A stretch of 64,000 bases of DNA from an uncultured Barnesiella sp. (GTDB lineage: Bacteria; Bacteroidota; Bacteroidia; Bacteroidales; Barnesiellaceae_A): NCBI GenBank assembly GCA_944321085.1, contig CALUJY010000003.1:1-64000 (forward strand). The letters are read 5' to 3'. Below the pieces are notes generated by a model that was not told where the DNA came from, did no database searches, and saw only the letters and a program-made list of their open reading frames with translations. This document shows positions 55,621 through 64,000 of the stretch, in pieces (the stretch's first letter is position 1; every line of letters begins with the position of its first letter). The position numbers and the translations under genes were made by a program.

Positions 55621-55655
55621 AATAGGATGCCTTCCCGACGGGAAGGCATCCTATT
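55621..55655. terminator. Perfect bidirectional terminator
   Basis: A perfect 16-bp stem, AATAGGATGCCTTCCC (55621-55636) with its complement at 55640-55655, has a 3-base loop. It separates the converging membrane protein and valS transcripts. Confidence 0.85.
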
Positions 55656-55682
55656 TCTATCGGCGTCGGTTTTATAACCGTA

Positions 55683-58313
55683 TTATTTGCGAAGCTCGGC
55701 GATACGTTCTTCTATCGATTTTATTTTACTTTCGGCATCGGCTTTCTTCTTGCGTTCCAAGGCAACGACATTTTCGGGGGCATTATTTACAAAGCGTTCG
55801 TTGCTCAATTTGCCCATGACGGTACGTAAGAAGCCTTGCATATATTTCAAATCGGCTTCGAGTTTTTGCAGTTCGGCTTCTACGTCGATGTTGTTGCCCA
55901 GCGGTACGGCATACTCGGTAGTACCCACAAGGAAGGTGGCCGAGTTGGCATCTTTTTCGGCAACGCGTTCTATCTGCGTAAGGTTCGAGAGTTTCACGAT
56001 AACGCTGTCGTTGCTATTATCATGGTCGCCTTTGAGTATTTGCAGGGCGAGCTGTTCGCGATTGGCAATGTTCTTTTGCAGACGTATGGCGCGTATGCCC
56101 GAGATGATTTGTTTGGTCGTTTCAAATAGCTCTATCACATGCGTGTCGTAAGTCTTAGGCTCGGGCATGTGGGCTACAACGATGCTTTCGCCCTCTTGTC
56201 TTTCGGCGAGGTGTTGCCACAACTCCTCGGTGATGAAAGGCATGAAGGGGTGGAGTATGCGCAACAGGGCGTCGAAAAATTCGAGCGTGCTTTGGTAGGT
56301 TACGGCATCGATAGGTTGCTGGTAAGCCGGTTTTACGGCTTCGAGATACCACGACGAGAACTCGTCCCAGAACAGCTTGTAGACGGCCATCAGGGCTTCT
56401 GAAAGGCGGAACTTCGAGAAGAGGTCTTGTATCTCTTCGAGTGTTTGCGACAATTTGGCATCGAACCAACGGGTAGCGATGGCTGCGCTTTGAGGTTGGG
56501 CAAGAGTGTTGTCTACTTCCCATCCTTTGACGAGGCGGAAAGCATTCCATATCTTGTTGCAGAAGTTGCGGCCTTGCTCGCAGAGGCTGTCGTCGTAGAG
56601 TATGTCGTTTCCGGCAGGAGCGGCGAGCATCAATCCCATGCGTACGCCGTCGGCACCGAAACGTTCTATCAGTTCGAGGGCGTCGGGCGAGTTGCCCAGC
56701 GACTTCGACATTTTACGACCTATCTTGTCGCGTACGATACCGGTGAAATATACGTTGCGGAACGGCGGTTGTTGGCGATACTCATACCCGGCCATAATCA
56801 TGCGGGCTACCCAGAAAAATATGATGTCGGGTGCCGTAACAAGGTCGCTGGTGGGGTAGTAGTATTTTATTTCGCTGTTGTCGGGGTCGTTGATACCGTT
56901 GAATAGCGATATAGGCCACAGCCACGACGAGAACCATGTATCCAAGCAACTCTCGTCCTGACGCAGGTCGGCAAGCTGCAAGTTCGGGTTTTGAGCTTTT
57001 GCACGTGCCTCTTCGAGGGCTTTTTCGGGCGTCTCGGCTACCACATAACCGCCTTCGGGCAGGAAGTAGGCCGGGATGCGGTGTCCCCACCATAATTGGC
57101 GTGAGATACACCAGTCTTTGATGTTCTCCATCCAGTGACGGTAGGTATTCTTGAACTTGGCGGGGTAGAATTTGATGTCGTCGTTCATCACGGCATCGAG
57201 GGCAGGGCGTGCAAGACCCTCCATTTTGAGGAACCATTGCATGGAGAGTTTCGGCTCTATCACCACGTTGGTGCGCTCGCTGTAACCCACCTTGTTGTCG
57301 TAGTCTTCTACTTTTTCGAGCAACCCGGCTTTTTCGAGGTCGATGGCAATCTGCTTGCGTACGTCGAAACGGTCTAATCCTACATACAGGCCGCCGGCTT
57401 CGCTGATGGTGCCGTTGTCGTTGAATATGTCGATAGAGGGCAGGTTATGCTTTTCGCCCAGCATATAGTCGTTTACGTCGTGTGCGGGCGTTACTTTCAA
57501 GCAGCCCGTACCGAACTCCATTTCTACGTATTCGTCGGTAATGACCGGTACGGCACGGTTTACCAAGGGTACGATGACGCGCTTGCCTTTGAGCCAAGTG
57601 TAGCGCTCGTCGTTGGGATGTACGCACACGGCCGTATCGCCGAGGATGGTCTCGGGACGTGTCGTAGCTACTACGATATAGCGGTCGCTCCCTTCTACGT
57701 AGTAACGCAGATAGTAGAGCTTGCTGTGTCCGTCTTTATATATTACCTCTTCGTCAGAGAGGGCTGTGAGCGCTTTGGGGTCCCAGTTTACCATGCGCAC
57801 GCCGCGGTATATCAATCCTTTCTTGTATAGGTCGACAAAGACGCTGATAACGCTTTTAGAGCGTTCTTCGTCCATTGTGAAAGCGGTACGCGACCAGTCG
57901 CACGATGCGCCCAGCTTTTGTAATTGTTTGAGGATGATGCCGCCGTGTTCCTCTTTCCATGCCCATGCGTGGCGGAGAAACTCTTCGCGAGTGAGGTCGT
58001 TTTTCTTGATGCCCTGTGCTGCCAATTTGGCTACCACTTTGGCTTCGGTAGCAATCGACGCATGGTCGGTACCGGGTACCCAGCAGGCATTTTTGCCTTC
58101 CATGCGGGCGCGGCGCACGAGGATGTCTTGTATCGTATTGTTCAGCATGTGCCCCATGTGCAGTATGCCGGTGACGTTTGGCGGGGGAATAACCACTGTG
58201 TAAGGCTCGCGCCCGTCGGGTTTCGACTCGAACAGTTTGTGTTCCAACCAGTAGGCATACCACTTGGACTCTACCTCTCCGGGGATGTACTTAGTAGCTA
58301 ATTCTTCGCTCAT
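55683..58313 (-). CDS. valS: Valine--tRNA ligase
   Basis: An 876-residue class I synthetase. The HIGH motif is HMGH at residues 52-55 in [16 protein letters not shown]. The KMSKS motif is exact at 534-538 in [13 protein letters not shown]1 editing domain lies between them and a C-terminal coiled coil (about 810-876, [20 protein letters not shown]) binds tRNA. It charges tRNA-Val in the cytosol. The gene has its own -7 box 53 bases upstream and ends at the perfect terminator at 55621-55655. Confidence 0.97.
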   Translation of the reverse strand: MSEELATKYIPGEVESKWYAYWLEHKLFESKPDGREPYTVVIPPPNVTGILHMGHMLNNTIQDILVRRARMEGKNACWVPGTDHASIATEAKVVAKLAAQGIKKNDLTREEFLRHAWAWKEEHGGIILKQLQKLGASCDWSRTAFTMDEERSKSVISVFVDLYKKGLIYRGVRMVNWDPKALTALSDEEVIYKDGHSKLYYLRYYVEGSDRYIVVATTRPETILGDTAVCVHPNDERYTWLKGKRVIVPLVNRAVPVITDEYVEMEFGTGCLKVTPAHDVNDYMLGEKHNLPSIDIFNDNGTISEAGGLYVGLDRFDVRKQIAIDLEKAGLLEKVEDYDNKVGYSERTNVVIEPKLSMQWFLKMEGLARPALDAVMNDDIKFYPAKFKNTYRHWMENIKDWCISRQLWWGHRIPAYFLPEGGYVVAETPEKALEEARAKAQNPNLQLADLRQDESCLDTWFSSWLWPISLFNGINDPDNSEIKYYYPTSDLVTAPDIIFFWVARMIMAGYEYRQQPPFRNVYFTGIVRDKIGRKMSKSLGNSPDALELIERFGADGVRMGLMLAAPAGNDILYDDSLCEQGRNFCNKIWNAFRLVKGWEVDNTLAQPQSAAIATRWFDAKLSQTLEEIQDLFSKFRLSEALMAVYKLFWDEFSSWYLEAVKPAYQQPIDAVTYQSTLEFFDALLRILHPFMPFITEELWQHLAERQEGESIVVAHMPEPKTYDTHVIELFETTKQIISGIRAIRLQKNIANREQLALQILKGDHDNSNDSVIVKLSNLTQIERVAEKDANSATFLVGTTEYAVPLGNNIDVEAELQKLEADLKYMQGFLRTVMGKLSNERFVNNAPENVVALERKKKADAESKIKSIEERIAELRK

Positions 58314-58365
58314 GCTTCTATTTTTTAGAATAGTCCTTTTATTTTCGTTTTGTGATAAAATCGTG

Positions 58366-58373
58366 CAAATTTA
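58366..58373 (-). promoter_or_regulatory. -7 box for valS
   Basis: The minus strand reads TAAATTTG, 53 bases before the valS ATG. No clear TTTG is found 19-20 bases upstream. Confidence 0.45.
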
Positions 58374-58566
58374 CAAATTATCCTCGTATGTGCAGGGGGT
58401 GACGGGCTAAAAATGGGTGGAGTTTTCAATGTCGTGTTTCGATGTATGCCATAAAAGTTCGGGTACATAGTTTGTTGCGTCGCACATCGGGGTTGTTGTG
58501 CGATGACAATCCGGCTGTCTCCTCTGTCGCAAATATTGGATGCCCCGACGACGGCGTTTCTATACG

Positions 58567-58651
58567 ACAAGGTCGCAATCTGTTGCGATAGCTGAGTAAA
58601 TAGATTGATTATCAACGTATTTGCGGCTATTGCTGCAAGTTGCGACCTTGT
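58567..58651. repeat. 85-base imperfect palindrome (hairpin or cruciform)
   Basis: Outer arms ACAAGGTCGCAA (58567-58578) and TTGCGACCTTGT (58640-58651) are perfectly complementary. Inside, GCGATAGC (58585-58592) pairs with GCTATTGC (58626-58633, one G-T), GTAAATA (58596-58602) with TATTTGC (58618-58624, one G-T), and TTGAT with ATCAA (58605-58615) at the centre. Nearly every base takes part. Neither strand is followed by a T-run, so it is not an ordinary terminator. Confidence 0.8.
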
Positions 58652-58740
58652 ATCGCGATGTCGTTATCGCAGGGGGTGAATTATTTCCGTTGCAAACCGG
58701 CGGTTGCGGCTGTGTTATATTGTGACCGATGTGTTATCGG

Positions 58741-59184
58741 TTACTCCGACGAGAGGATACCGTCGACGATAAATTCGCTGTAACCGCGCCAAGGCACTAC
58801 GCCGTGATACTCTTTGTAGCTGAGTTCTACGGTCTTGCCGCTCATGCGCATGAGTTTTTGCGCCAGCTGTTCGTCTTCGATGGAGAAAAGGAACGAGTTG
58901 GATTGCAACTGCCCTTGCGTACGCGACTCTATGCCTTCCATGATGAGTTTGCCTTCGTAGGTCTTGAAGATGTCGCCTTTAAGTACTACGTAGTTGAGCG
59001 TTCCGCTTTTGACGCCCGAACCGAAGACAAAGAAGTAGTGCCAATAGATGTAGCCGCCTGCTACGAGAATGAGTACTATCAGCAAACCGCACCCCCAGTT
59101 GCGCAGGGTGCGTTTTATTTTTTGTCCCACAGTCTTTTGTTGAGTTGAGGGCACTTGCTCTTGGTTAGGTTTTTGTTCTTCCAT
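58741..59184 (-). CDS. Membrane-anchored hypothetical protein
   Basis: A 147-residue protein. A glutamine-rich cytoplasmic N-terminus (to about residue 28) precedes one transmembrane helix (about 31-53, WGCGLLIVLILVAGGYIYW) and a compact extracytoplasmic domain containing GTLNYVVLKGDIFKTYEGKL. This Bacteroidota family is often carried under the misleading name 6-phosphogluconate dehydrogenase; no such active site is present. Its function is unknown. It starts 9 bases after pepD on the same strand. Confidence 0.65.
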   Translation of the reverse strand: MEEQKPNQEQVPSTQQKTVGQKIKRTLRNWGCGLLIVLILVAGGYIYWHYFFVFGSGVKSGTLNYVVLKGDIFKTYEGKLIMEGIESRTQGQLQSNSFLFSIEDEQLAQKLMRMSGKTVELSYKEYHGVVPWRGYSEFIVDGILSSE

Positions 59185-59193
59185 AATGGTCTG

Positions 59194-60666
59194 TTATTGG
59201 TTGACTGCGGGAATGTGTGCGAGTGTGGCGCACAGAATGTCCCAGAAGTTTTGTACGGTAGCTATATCGATGCGCTCTTGTGGCGAGTGCGGGTGCTCTA
59301 TGGTAGGACCGAACGAAATCATGTCCAGACCCGGGTATGCTGCGCCTATGATGCCGCATTCGAGGCCGGCGTGCATCATCTTTACTTCGGCCTTACGTCC
59401 TATTATATCGGGATACAGCGGCAGCATGGTGTTCAGGATGACCGATTGCAGATTGGGTTCCCAACCCGGATATGCGCCATCGAATGTTACTTTGGCTCCG
59501 GCAAGCGAGAAGGCGCTTTCTATTTCAGAGGCGAGTGTGTACTTCTGCGTTTCGCTGGAACTGCGAGCCAGAATTTTTACGTTGGCAATGCCCGAGTTGG
59601 CGGTGACGATGGCAAGGTTCGACGAAGTCTCTACTACGTCGGGAGCATCGGGTATCATGCGGTACACACCGTTATGGCAGGCATTGACGGCGTTGATGAG
59701 GTCGTCTTGCGCCGGTTCGGGCATCAGTTTGTCGGGCATCTCGGTTTGTGTGGCAGCGAAGGTGAGAGCCGTCTCTATGTACCCATATTCGTGTTGCAGA
59801 GTGTCGCCAAAGTTCTCTACAAAAGCGATGAACTTGCGTTCTCTTACGCGCGGTATGACGACGATGGCTTCTGCTTCGCGCGGTATGGCATTGCGCAATG
59901 TCCCACCGTTATAGGAGGCGAGCCTTGCGCTGTAACAGCCTACGGCGATTTTGAGGAAACGGAACATCGCTTTGTTGGCATTGAGACGGCCTAAGTTGAT
60001 GTCCAGTCCCGAGTGACCGCCTAAGAGGCCTCCCAAGGTCACTTTGTAGGCGAGACAGTCTTCGAGGTGGGCTGATTCTTTTTCTTGATAGCGGAACTCG
60101 GCCTCAATGTCTAATCCGCCGGCGCAGCTCATGTATAGTTCGCCGTTGGTCTCGGAGTCTAAGTTGAGCAGTATTTTGCCTTTGAGCATACCCGGTTCAA
60201 GGTCTTTGGCGCCATACATGCCGGTCTCTTCGTCGCGGGTGAAGAGGGCTTCTATCGGTCCGTGAGTGAGGTCGGTAGCCTCTAAAATAGCCAAAATCGT
60301 CGATACGCCTATACCGTTGTCGGCACCTAAGGTGGTGTCGGAGGCCATTACCCAACCGTCGACGATACGCGGTACGATGGGGTCGGTCTCGAAATTGTGT
60401 CGGACATTCTTGTTGGCTTGCGGTACCATGTCCATGTGGCCTTGCAGAATGACGCCTTGGCGGTTTTCCATACCCGGGGTAGCGGGCTTGCGTATGATGA
60501 CGTTTCCGGCGTTGTCGCGGAACGATTCTAATCCTAATTGCTTGCCTATGCCCAAAATATACTCGGCAACAGCTTCGGTGTGTCCCGACGGATGCGGAAT
60601 GTTGCAAATAGCGGCAAAGTGCTTCCAAATTGCCTGCGGATTGAGGTCGGTGATTTGTTTAGTCAT
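59194..60666 (-). CDS. pepD: Aminoacyl-histidine dipeptidase (M20 family)
   Basis: A 490-residue di-zinc peptidase. The metal site is visible as LQGHMDMVPQ (histidine and aspartate), ADNGIGV (bridging aspartate) and TRDEETGMYGA (catalytic glutamate pair), followed by LLNLDSE. An insert dimerisation domain lies in the middle. PepD cleaves dipeptides such as Xaa-His in the cytosol. The length matches E. coli PepD. It lies 26 bases after a flippase-like gene and 9 bases before a small membrane protein gene, all on one strand. Confidence 0.92.
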   Translation of the reverse strand: MTKQITDLNPQAIWKHFAAICNIPHPSGHTEAVAEYILGIGKQLGLESFRDNAGNVIIRKPATPGMENRQGVILQGHMDMVPQANKNVRHNFETDPIVPRIVDGWVMASDTTLGADNGIGVSTILAILEATDLTHGPIEALFTRDEETGMYGAKDLEPGMLKGKILLNLDSETNGELYMSCAGGLDIEAEFRYQEKESAHLEDCLAYKVTLGGLLGGHSGLDINLGRLNANKAMFRFLKIAVGCYSARLASYNGGTLRNAIPREAEAIVVIPRVRERKFIAFVENFGDTLQHEYGYIETALTFAATQTEMPDKLMPEPAQDDLINAVNACHNGVYRMIPDAPDVVETSSNLAIVTANSGIANVKILARSSSETQKYTLASEIESAFSLAGAKVTFDGAYPGWEPNLQSVILNTMLPLYPDIIGRKAEVKMMHAGLECGIIGAAYPGLDMISFGPTIEHPHSPQERIDIATVQNFWDILCATLAHIPAVNQ

Positions 60667-60692
60667 AATTCCTTCATATTATGGTAATGAGG

Positions 60693-61709
60693 TTATTCGG
60701 TAGAACAATCGTTGGCCGCGATTGGTTTGCCGTGTCGTCTTTCGGCAAATATAGCAATTGTGGTGTATATTCCCAACAAAATGGTTACTATCATTTGTGT
60801 GCCGTGGGCTACGAGGGCAAAGGCTCCGGCTTTTTCCTGCCCTATACCGTAGATAGACAGGCCGAAGATGACGGCAGCGTGCCACGGCCCTATACCGCCT
60901 TGCACGGGAATGAGCATGCCTATGCTGCCCAATACGAAGAGTACGAGCGCTTGCGTGATTCCTAAATCGTGCATCCAGTCGAAGGCGAAGAAGCACAGGT
61001 AGAGTTGCAGCAAGTAGCAGCTCCAAATGAGCAGCGTGTATATCAGGAACTGTACCTTGCCCTGCATGGAGGCAACCGAGCGGAATCCTTCCCATAACTT
61101 GCCGAGAAAACCTCGGATTTTTCTTATCCATTTGTTGTTGCTTTTGCCTATGGTGAGGCATGCTACAAGGATGCAGACGGCAGCTATCGCAAGGTAGAGC
61201 CACGGCGAGGTTATCATGGCATGCAACTTATCTTGTATTTGCGGATACGTATGTAAGAGATTGTTCAAGACTCCTATTTGCGACAGAAATACGGCTGCCG
61301 TGATGATTACTACCATGACCATATCGGCAAAACGGTCGCTCACTACCGACCCTAAGATGCGCGAAAACGATGCTTTTTCGTGACTTGCCAAATAGGTGCA
61401 TCGCCAAAGTTCGCCGAAGCGTGGCAGAATGAGGTTGAAGGCGTATGTACCGAAAACGGCGTTGCATATCGTACCGAAAGCGGGTTTTATGTCTAATGCC
61501 CGCAGTTGTAGTCTCCACCGCAAGGCCCGGAAGATGTGGCCGCACACGCCTACGAGCATCGAAGCTACTATCCAGAAAAGATTCATATCGGTTTGCAGGA
61601 TAGATAGTATGGTGTCGAGGTCGAACTGTCGGTACAATAAAATAAATATGCCTACACCCAAGATGAGAGGTAGGACATACTTGACGATGTATGATAGGAT
61701 TCTTTTCAA
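60693..61709 (-). CDS. Lysylphosphatidylglycerol synthase TM-domain family protein (flippase-like)
   Basis: A 338-residue polytopic membrane protein of the UPF0104 / LPG synthase transmembrane family, with about eight helices. Characteristic blocks are RALRWRLQLRALDI, FNLILPRFGELWR and PVQGGIGPWHAAVIFGLS. Members with only the membrane part are thought to move lipids or lipid-linked precursors across membranes; there is no synthase domain. It is the first gene of the minus-strand run leading to pepD. A -7 box on the minus strand is at 61820-61827. Confidence 0.82.
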   Translation of the reverse strand: MKRILSYIVKYVLPLILGVGIFILLYRQFDLDTILSILQTDMNLFWIVASMLVGVCGHIFRALRWRLQLRALDIKPAFGTICNAVFGTYAFNLILPRFGELWRCTYLASHEKASFSRILGSVVSDRFADMVMVVIITAAVFLSQIGVLNNLLHTYPQIQDKLHAMITSPWLYLAIAAVCILVACLTIGKSNNKWIRKIRGFLGKLWEGFRSVASMQGKVQFLIYTLLIWSCYLLQLYLCFFAFDWMHDLGITQALVLFVLGSIGMLIPVQGGIGPWHAAVIFGLSIYGIGQEKAGAFALVAHGTQMIVTILLGIYTTIAIFAERRHGKPIAANDCSTE

Positions 61710-61735
61710 AGTTCGCTAATTCCAAATAAATGTTG

Positions 61736-61743
61736 TAAATTTG
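61736..61743 (+). promoter_or_regulatory. Possible -7 box for rsmA
   Basis: TAAATTTG on the plus strand lies 20 bases after TTCG at 61712-61715. It would give rsmA a leader of about 160 bases that includes the inverted repeat at 61765-61796. Confidence 0.4.
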
Positions 61744-61764
61744 CACTTCACGAGGAGAACCGGT

Positions 61765-61796
61765 TATCTGTTGCCGATTGTTGCCTGCAACAGATA
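61765..61796. promoter_or_regulatory. Perfect inverted repeat between divergent genes
   Basis: TATCTGTTGC (61765-61774) and GCAACAGATA (61787-61796) form a 10-bp perfect inverted repeat with a 12-base spacer. It lies between the minus-strand flippase-like gene and rsmA, inside the possible leaders of both. It could be an operator or a leader hairpin. Confidence 0.5.
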
Positions 61797-61819
61797 GGCT
61801 GCCGGCCTCGATTGCGAAA

Positions 61820-61827
61820 CAAAGATA
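61820..61827 (-). promoter_or_regulatory. Possible -7 box for the flippase-like gene
   Basis: The minus strand reads TATCTTTG, 110 bases before the ATG at 61709. No -33 TTTG is at the right spacing. Confidence 0.4.
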
Positions 61828-61910
61828 CGGGTTTTCTTGTAACGTAACTCTGTTTCGATATACAAATGTGTGAGTCTGTAACGATTATATTTGATTAACA
61901 AATAGAGCAC

Positions 61911-62705
61911 ATGTCAGTGAAGCGACCGATATATAGTGTAAAGCCTAAGAAGTTTTTGGGACAGCATTTTCTTAAAGATGAAGATATTGCCTGCCGCATA
62001 GCTGCTACGCTCGACGATTATCGTTCGCTCCCGGTATTGGAGATAGGTCCCGGTATGGGCGTACTTACGCGTCCGTTGCTCGACAAGGGGCATAATCTCA
62101 TGGTGATAGAGCTCGATACCGAGTCGGTAGAATATCTTAGCCAACATTTTCCCGAGTTGGAAGGTCGTATATTGTGTGAAGACTTTCTCCGATGCGATTT
62201 ATCGTCTCTTTTCCCCGGAGAGTTTTGTGTGATAGGTAATTATCCCTATAATATATCGAGCCAGATTTTCTTCAAAGTACTCGATTATAAAGACCGCATA
62301 CCGTGTTGCAGCGGAATGATACAAAAAGAGGTAGCCGAACGGTTGGCGTCGCCACCGGGCAACAAATCGTATGGCATACTGAGTGTATTGTTGCAAGCGT
62401 GGTACGACATAGAGTATCTTTTCACCGTCTCGGAAGAGGTTTTCTTGCCGCCGCCCAAAGTGAAATCGGCCGTCATACGCATGACACGCAACAACCGCAC
62501 GACATTGGGCTGCGACGAGTCGCTTTTCAAACAAGTGGTAAAAACGGCTTTCAATCAGCGTCGCAAAACATTGCGCAACTCGTTGAGCTCGCTGCTGAAC
62601 AAAGAGTTTATGGAAGATGCTGCCTATAATCGTCGCCCGGAGGAGTTGTCGGTAGAAGAGTTTATCTCGCTCACGCGTAAGGTCGATGAGGCGCGTGGTA
62701 AATAG
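61911..62705 (+). CDS. rsmA: 16S rRNA dimethyladenosine transferase
   Basis: A 264-residue SAM-dependent methyltransferase. The N-terminal LGQHFLKDEDIACRI is the KsgA signature. The SAM motif LEIGPGMGVLTRPL and the catalytic NxPY as GNYPYNISSQI are intact. It dimethylates two adjacent adenines near the 3' end of 16S rRNA during 30S maturation. The gene is followed after about 30 bases by mgtE on the same strand. Confidence 0.96.
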   Translation: MSVKRPIYSVKPKKFLGQHFLKDEDIACRIAATLDDYRSLPVLEIGPGMGVLTRPLLDKGHNLMVIELDTESVEYLSQHFPELEGRILCEDFLRCDLSSLFPGEFCVIGNYPYNISSQIFFKVLDYKDRIPCCSGMIQKEVAERLASPPGNKSYGILSVLLQAWYDIEYLFTVSEEVFLPPPKVKSAVIRMTRNNRTTLGCDESLFKQVVKTAFNQRRKTLRNSLSSLLNKEFMEDAAYNRRPEELSVEEFISLTRKVDEARGK

Positions 62706-62737
62706 GAGTACTCGGTAAGATAAATACAAATAGAAAA

Positions 62738-64000
62738 ATGGAGCAATTTTCACAAGATTATATCAAAGAGTTCCGCACTATTATCGATAATAAAGATAAA
62801 GAGCGTGCGCTGGAACTGCTTAACGAATTGCACCCTGCCGATATTGCAGCATTGTATCAGGAGCTCGACTTGGATGAGGCAGAGTTTGTCTATCTTTTGC
62901 TCGATGCCGATAAGGCTGCTGACGTGTTGCTCGAACTCGACGAGGACGACCGTCGCAAGATGCTGAAACATCTGCCTGTCGATGTGATTGCCAAGCAATT
63001 CATCGACCACATGGACTCTGACGATGCCGTAGATGTGATACGTGACCTCGACGAAGATGCACAGGAAGAAATTCTTTCGCACATAGACGACGTAGAGCAG
63101 GCGGGCGATATTGTCGATTTGTTGAAGTACGACGAAGATACCGCCGGCGGTATCATGGGTACTGAGATGGTTATCGTCAACGAGAATTGGAGTATGCCCG
63201 AGTGTCTCAACGAGATGCGCAGGCAGGCCGAGACGATGGACGAGATATATTATGTATATGTCGTCGATGATGACGAGCGGCTGCGAGGCATTTTCCCGTT
63301 GAAGAAGATGATAACCAATCCTAATGCTTCGAAGATAAAGCATGTCATGGAGAAAGACCCCATATCGGTGAAGACCGATACATCGATAGAGGAGGTCGCA
63401 CAAATCATAGAGAAATACGATATTGTGGCTGTACCGGTTGTCGACAGCATAGGCCGTTTGGTAGGGCGCATTACCGTAGACGATGTGATGGACGAGGTGC
63501 GCGAGCAGTCGGAACGCGACTATCAATTAGCTTCGGGTATCTCGCAAGACGTGGAGAGTGCCGATAATGTCTTTACACAGACGTCGGCGCGCCTGCCGTG
63601 GTTGCTCATAGGAATATGCGGAGGTATAGCCAGCGCTGCCATTTTGGGCGGTTTCAAGAGTAATTTTGCAGCCAATCCGGCTTTGGCTCTATTCATACCG
63701 CTTATAGGCGGTACGGGAGGAAACGTAGGTATTCAGTCGTCGGCTATCGTTGTACAAGGTTTGGCTAATGGTACTCTCGACATCAAGCATGCCGGTCAGC
63801 AATTAGTAAAGGAGAGTGGCGTGGCTCTTATCAATGCTGCCATCATATCGTTGCTGGTATTTCTATATAATTGGTTTTTCATGGGCAACAATCTCATTAC
63901 GGCAGTAGTATCGTTGTCGTTACTGGCAGTAGTGCTGTTTGCTTCCATATTCGGTACGATAGTTCCCTTGACGTTAGAGAGATTAAAGATAGATCCGGCT
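62738..64000 (+). CDS. mgtE: Magnesium transporter MgtE (3' end beyond the window)
   Basis: The frame is open from ATG 62738 to the window end (421 codons) with no stop, so the gene is truncated by the edge. The N-domain (ELLNELHPADIAALYQ, then LPVDVIAKQF) is a helical repeat. The cytoplasmic CBS pair follows (about residues 140-260), with TAGGIMGTEMV at its start. The transmembrane region begins near residue 285 and contains GGTGGNVGIQSS. MgtE channels open when cytoplasmic magnesium is low, via the N and CBS domains. The final transmembrane helices are missing here. Confidence 0.93.
   Translation, partial: MEQFSQDYIKEFRTIIDNKDKERALELLNELHPADIAALYQELDLDEAEFVYLLLDADKAADVLLELDEDDRRKMLKHLPVDVIAKQFIDHMDSDDAVDVIRDLDEDAQEEILSHIDDVEQAGDIVDLLKYDEDTAGGIMGTEMVIVNENWSMPECLNEMRRQAETMDEIYYVYVVDDDERLRGIFPLKKMITNPNASKIKHVMEKDPISVKTDTSIEEVAQIIEKYDIVAVPVVDSIGRLVGRITVDDVMDEVREQSERDYQLASGISQDVESADNVFTQTSARLPWLLIGICGGIASAAILGGFKSNFAANPALALFIPLIGGTGGNVGIQSSAIVVQGLANGTLDIKHAGQQLVKESGVALINAAIISLLVFLYNWFFMGNNLITAVVSLSLLAVVLFASIFGTIVPLTLERLKIDPA

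Larger units (their letters stand above)
58314..58740. other. Structured intergenic region upstream of valS
   Basis: The 427-base gap contains the valS -7 box and a small hairpin GTCGCAC/GTGCGA at about 58479-58503. The long palindrome at 58567-58651 lies further up. There is no coding sequence. Confidence 0.55.

Noticed and set aside
58741..59184. 6-phosphogluconate dehydrogenase name for the small membrane protein
   Set aside because: The protein is 147 residues with one transmembrane helix and has no NADP site or dehydrogenase motif.

Overview
This 64 kb window is chromosomal DNA of a Bacteroidales bacterium (phylum Bacteroidota). The evidence is mutually consistent. There are two PorU-like C25 peptidases, a PorV and two proteins with type IX secretion (T9SS) C-terminal sorting domains. 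A DUF5723-type outer-membrane protein is paired with a lipoprotein. Kdo transferase points to a Gram-negative envelope. Many intergenic regions carry the Bacteroidota -7 box TAnnTTTG, sometimes with TTTG about 18-20 bases upstream. The balanced base composition and T9SS content would suit a Barnesiella/Porphyromonadaceae-like genus, but the genus is inference. I found no rRNA, tRNA, insertion sequence, prophage or CRISPR array.

Layout. 0.4-3 kb: riboflavin synthase, a nitroreductase and carboxynorspermidine synthase. 3.2-9.1 kb: a giant secreted alpha-2-macroglobulin-like protein without a visible thioester motif. 9.2-13.1 kb (minus): prfA-pyrF-rubrerythrin-pgk. 13.4-15.2 kb (plus): YtxH-like, holin-like and hypothetical small proteins, then prmA. 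15.4-17.4 kb (minus): a T9SS cargo protein. 17.7-23.7 kb (minus): gltX-(outer-membrane protein)-kdtA-recR with overlapping junctions, then a GNAT acetyltransferase and a small membrane protein. 23.9-27.1 kb (minus): a lipoprotein plus DUF5723 outer-membrane pair. 27.2-30 kb: small exported proteins and an endonuclease I-type secreted nuclease. 30.3-31.7 kb (minus): metF plus a stand-alone PAS protein. 32-34.2 kb: an M3 metallopeptidase lipoprotein. 34.3-37.9 kb (minus): a SUI1 protein and a RecB/AddA-like helicase-nuclease.

38.4-55.5 kb (plus) is the T9SS block. It holds a 1723-residue VCBS/FN3 cargo protein and a PorU-like sortase, followed by a tightly packed run rex - FAH-family enzyme - second PorU-like sortase - porV - ispF - polytopic membrane protein. 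The PorU/PorV proteins would process and shuttle cargo such as the two CTD proteins seen here. Rex, an NADH/NAD+ sensor, heads the run containing the second porU and porV. 55.7-61.7 kb (minus) carries valS and a flippase-like - pepD - small membrane protein run. 61.9-64 kb (plus) carries rsmA and the 5' part of mgtE, cut by the window end.

The signals least explained by known genes are non-coding. One is a set of about 82-bp intergenic repeats at 30.05-30.21 kb, with degenerate relatives at 31.8-31.96 kb; one copy carries an intact Bacteroidota promoter. Another is a nearly self-complementary 85-base palindrome at 58567-58651. A third is a 10-bp perfect inverted repeat between the divergent promoters at 61.7-61.8 kb.
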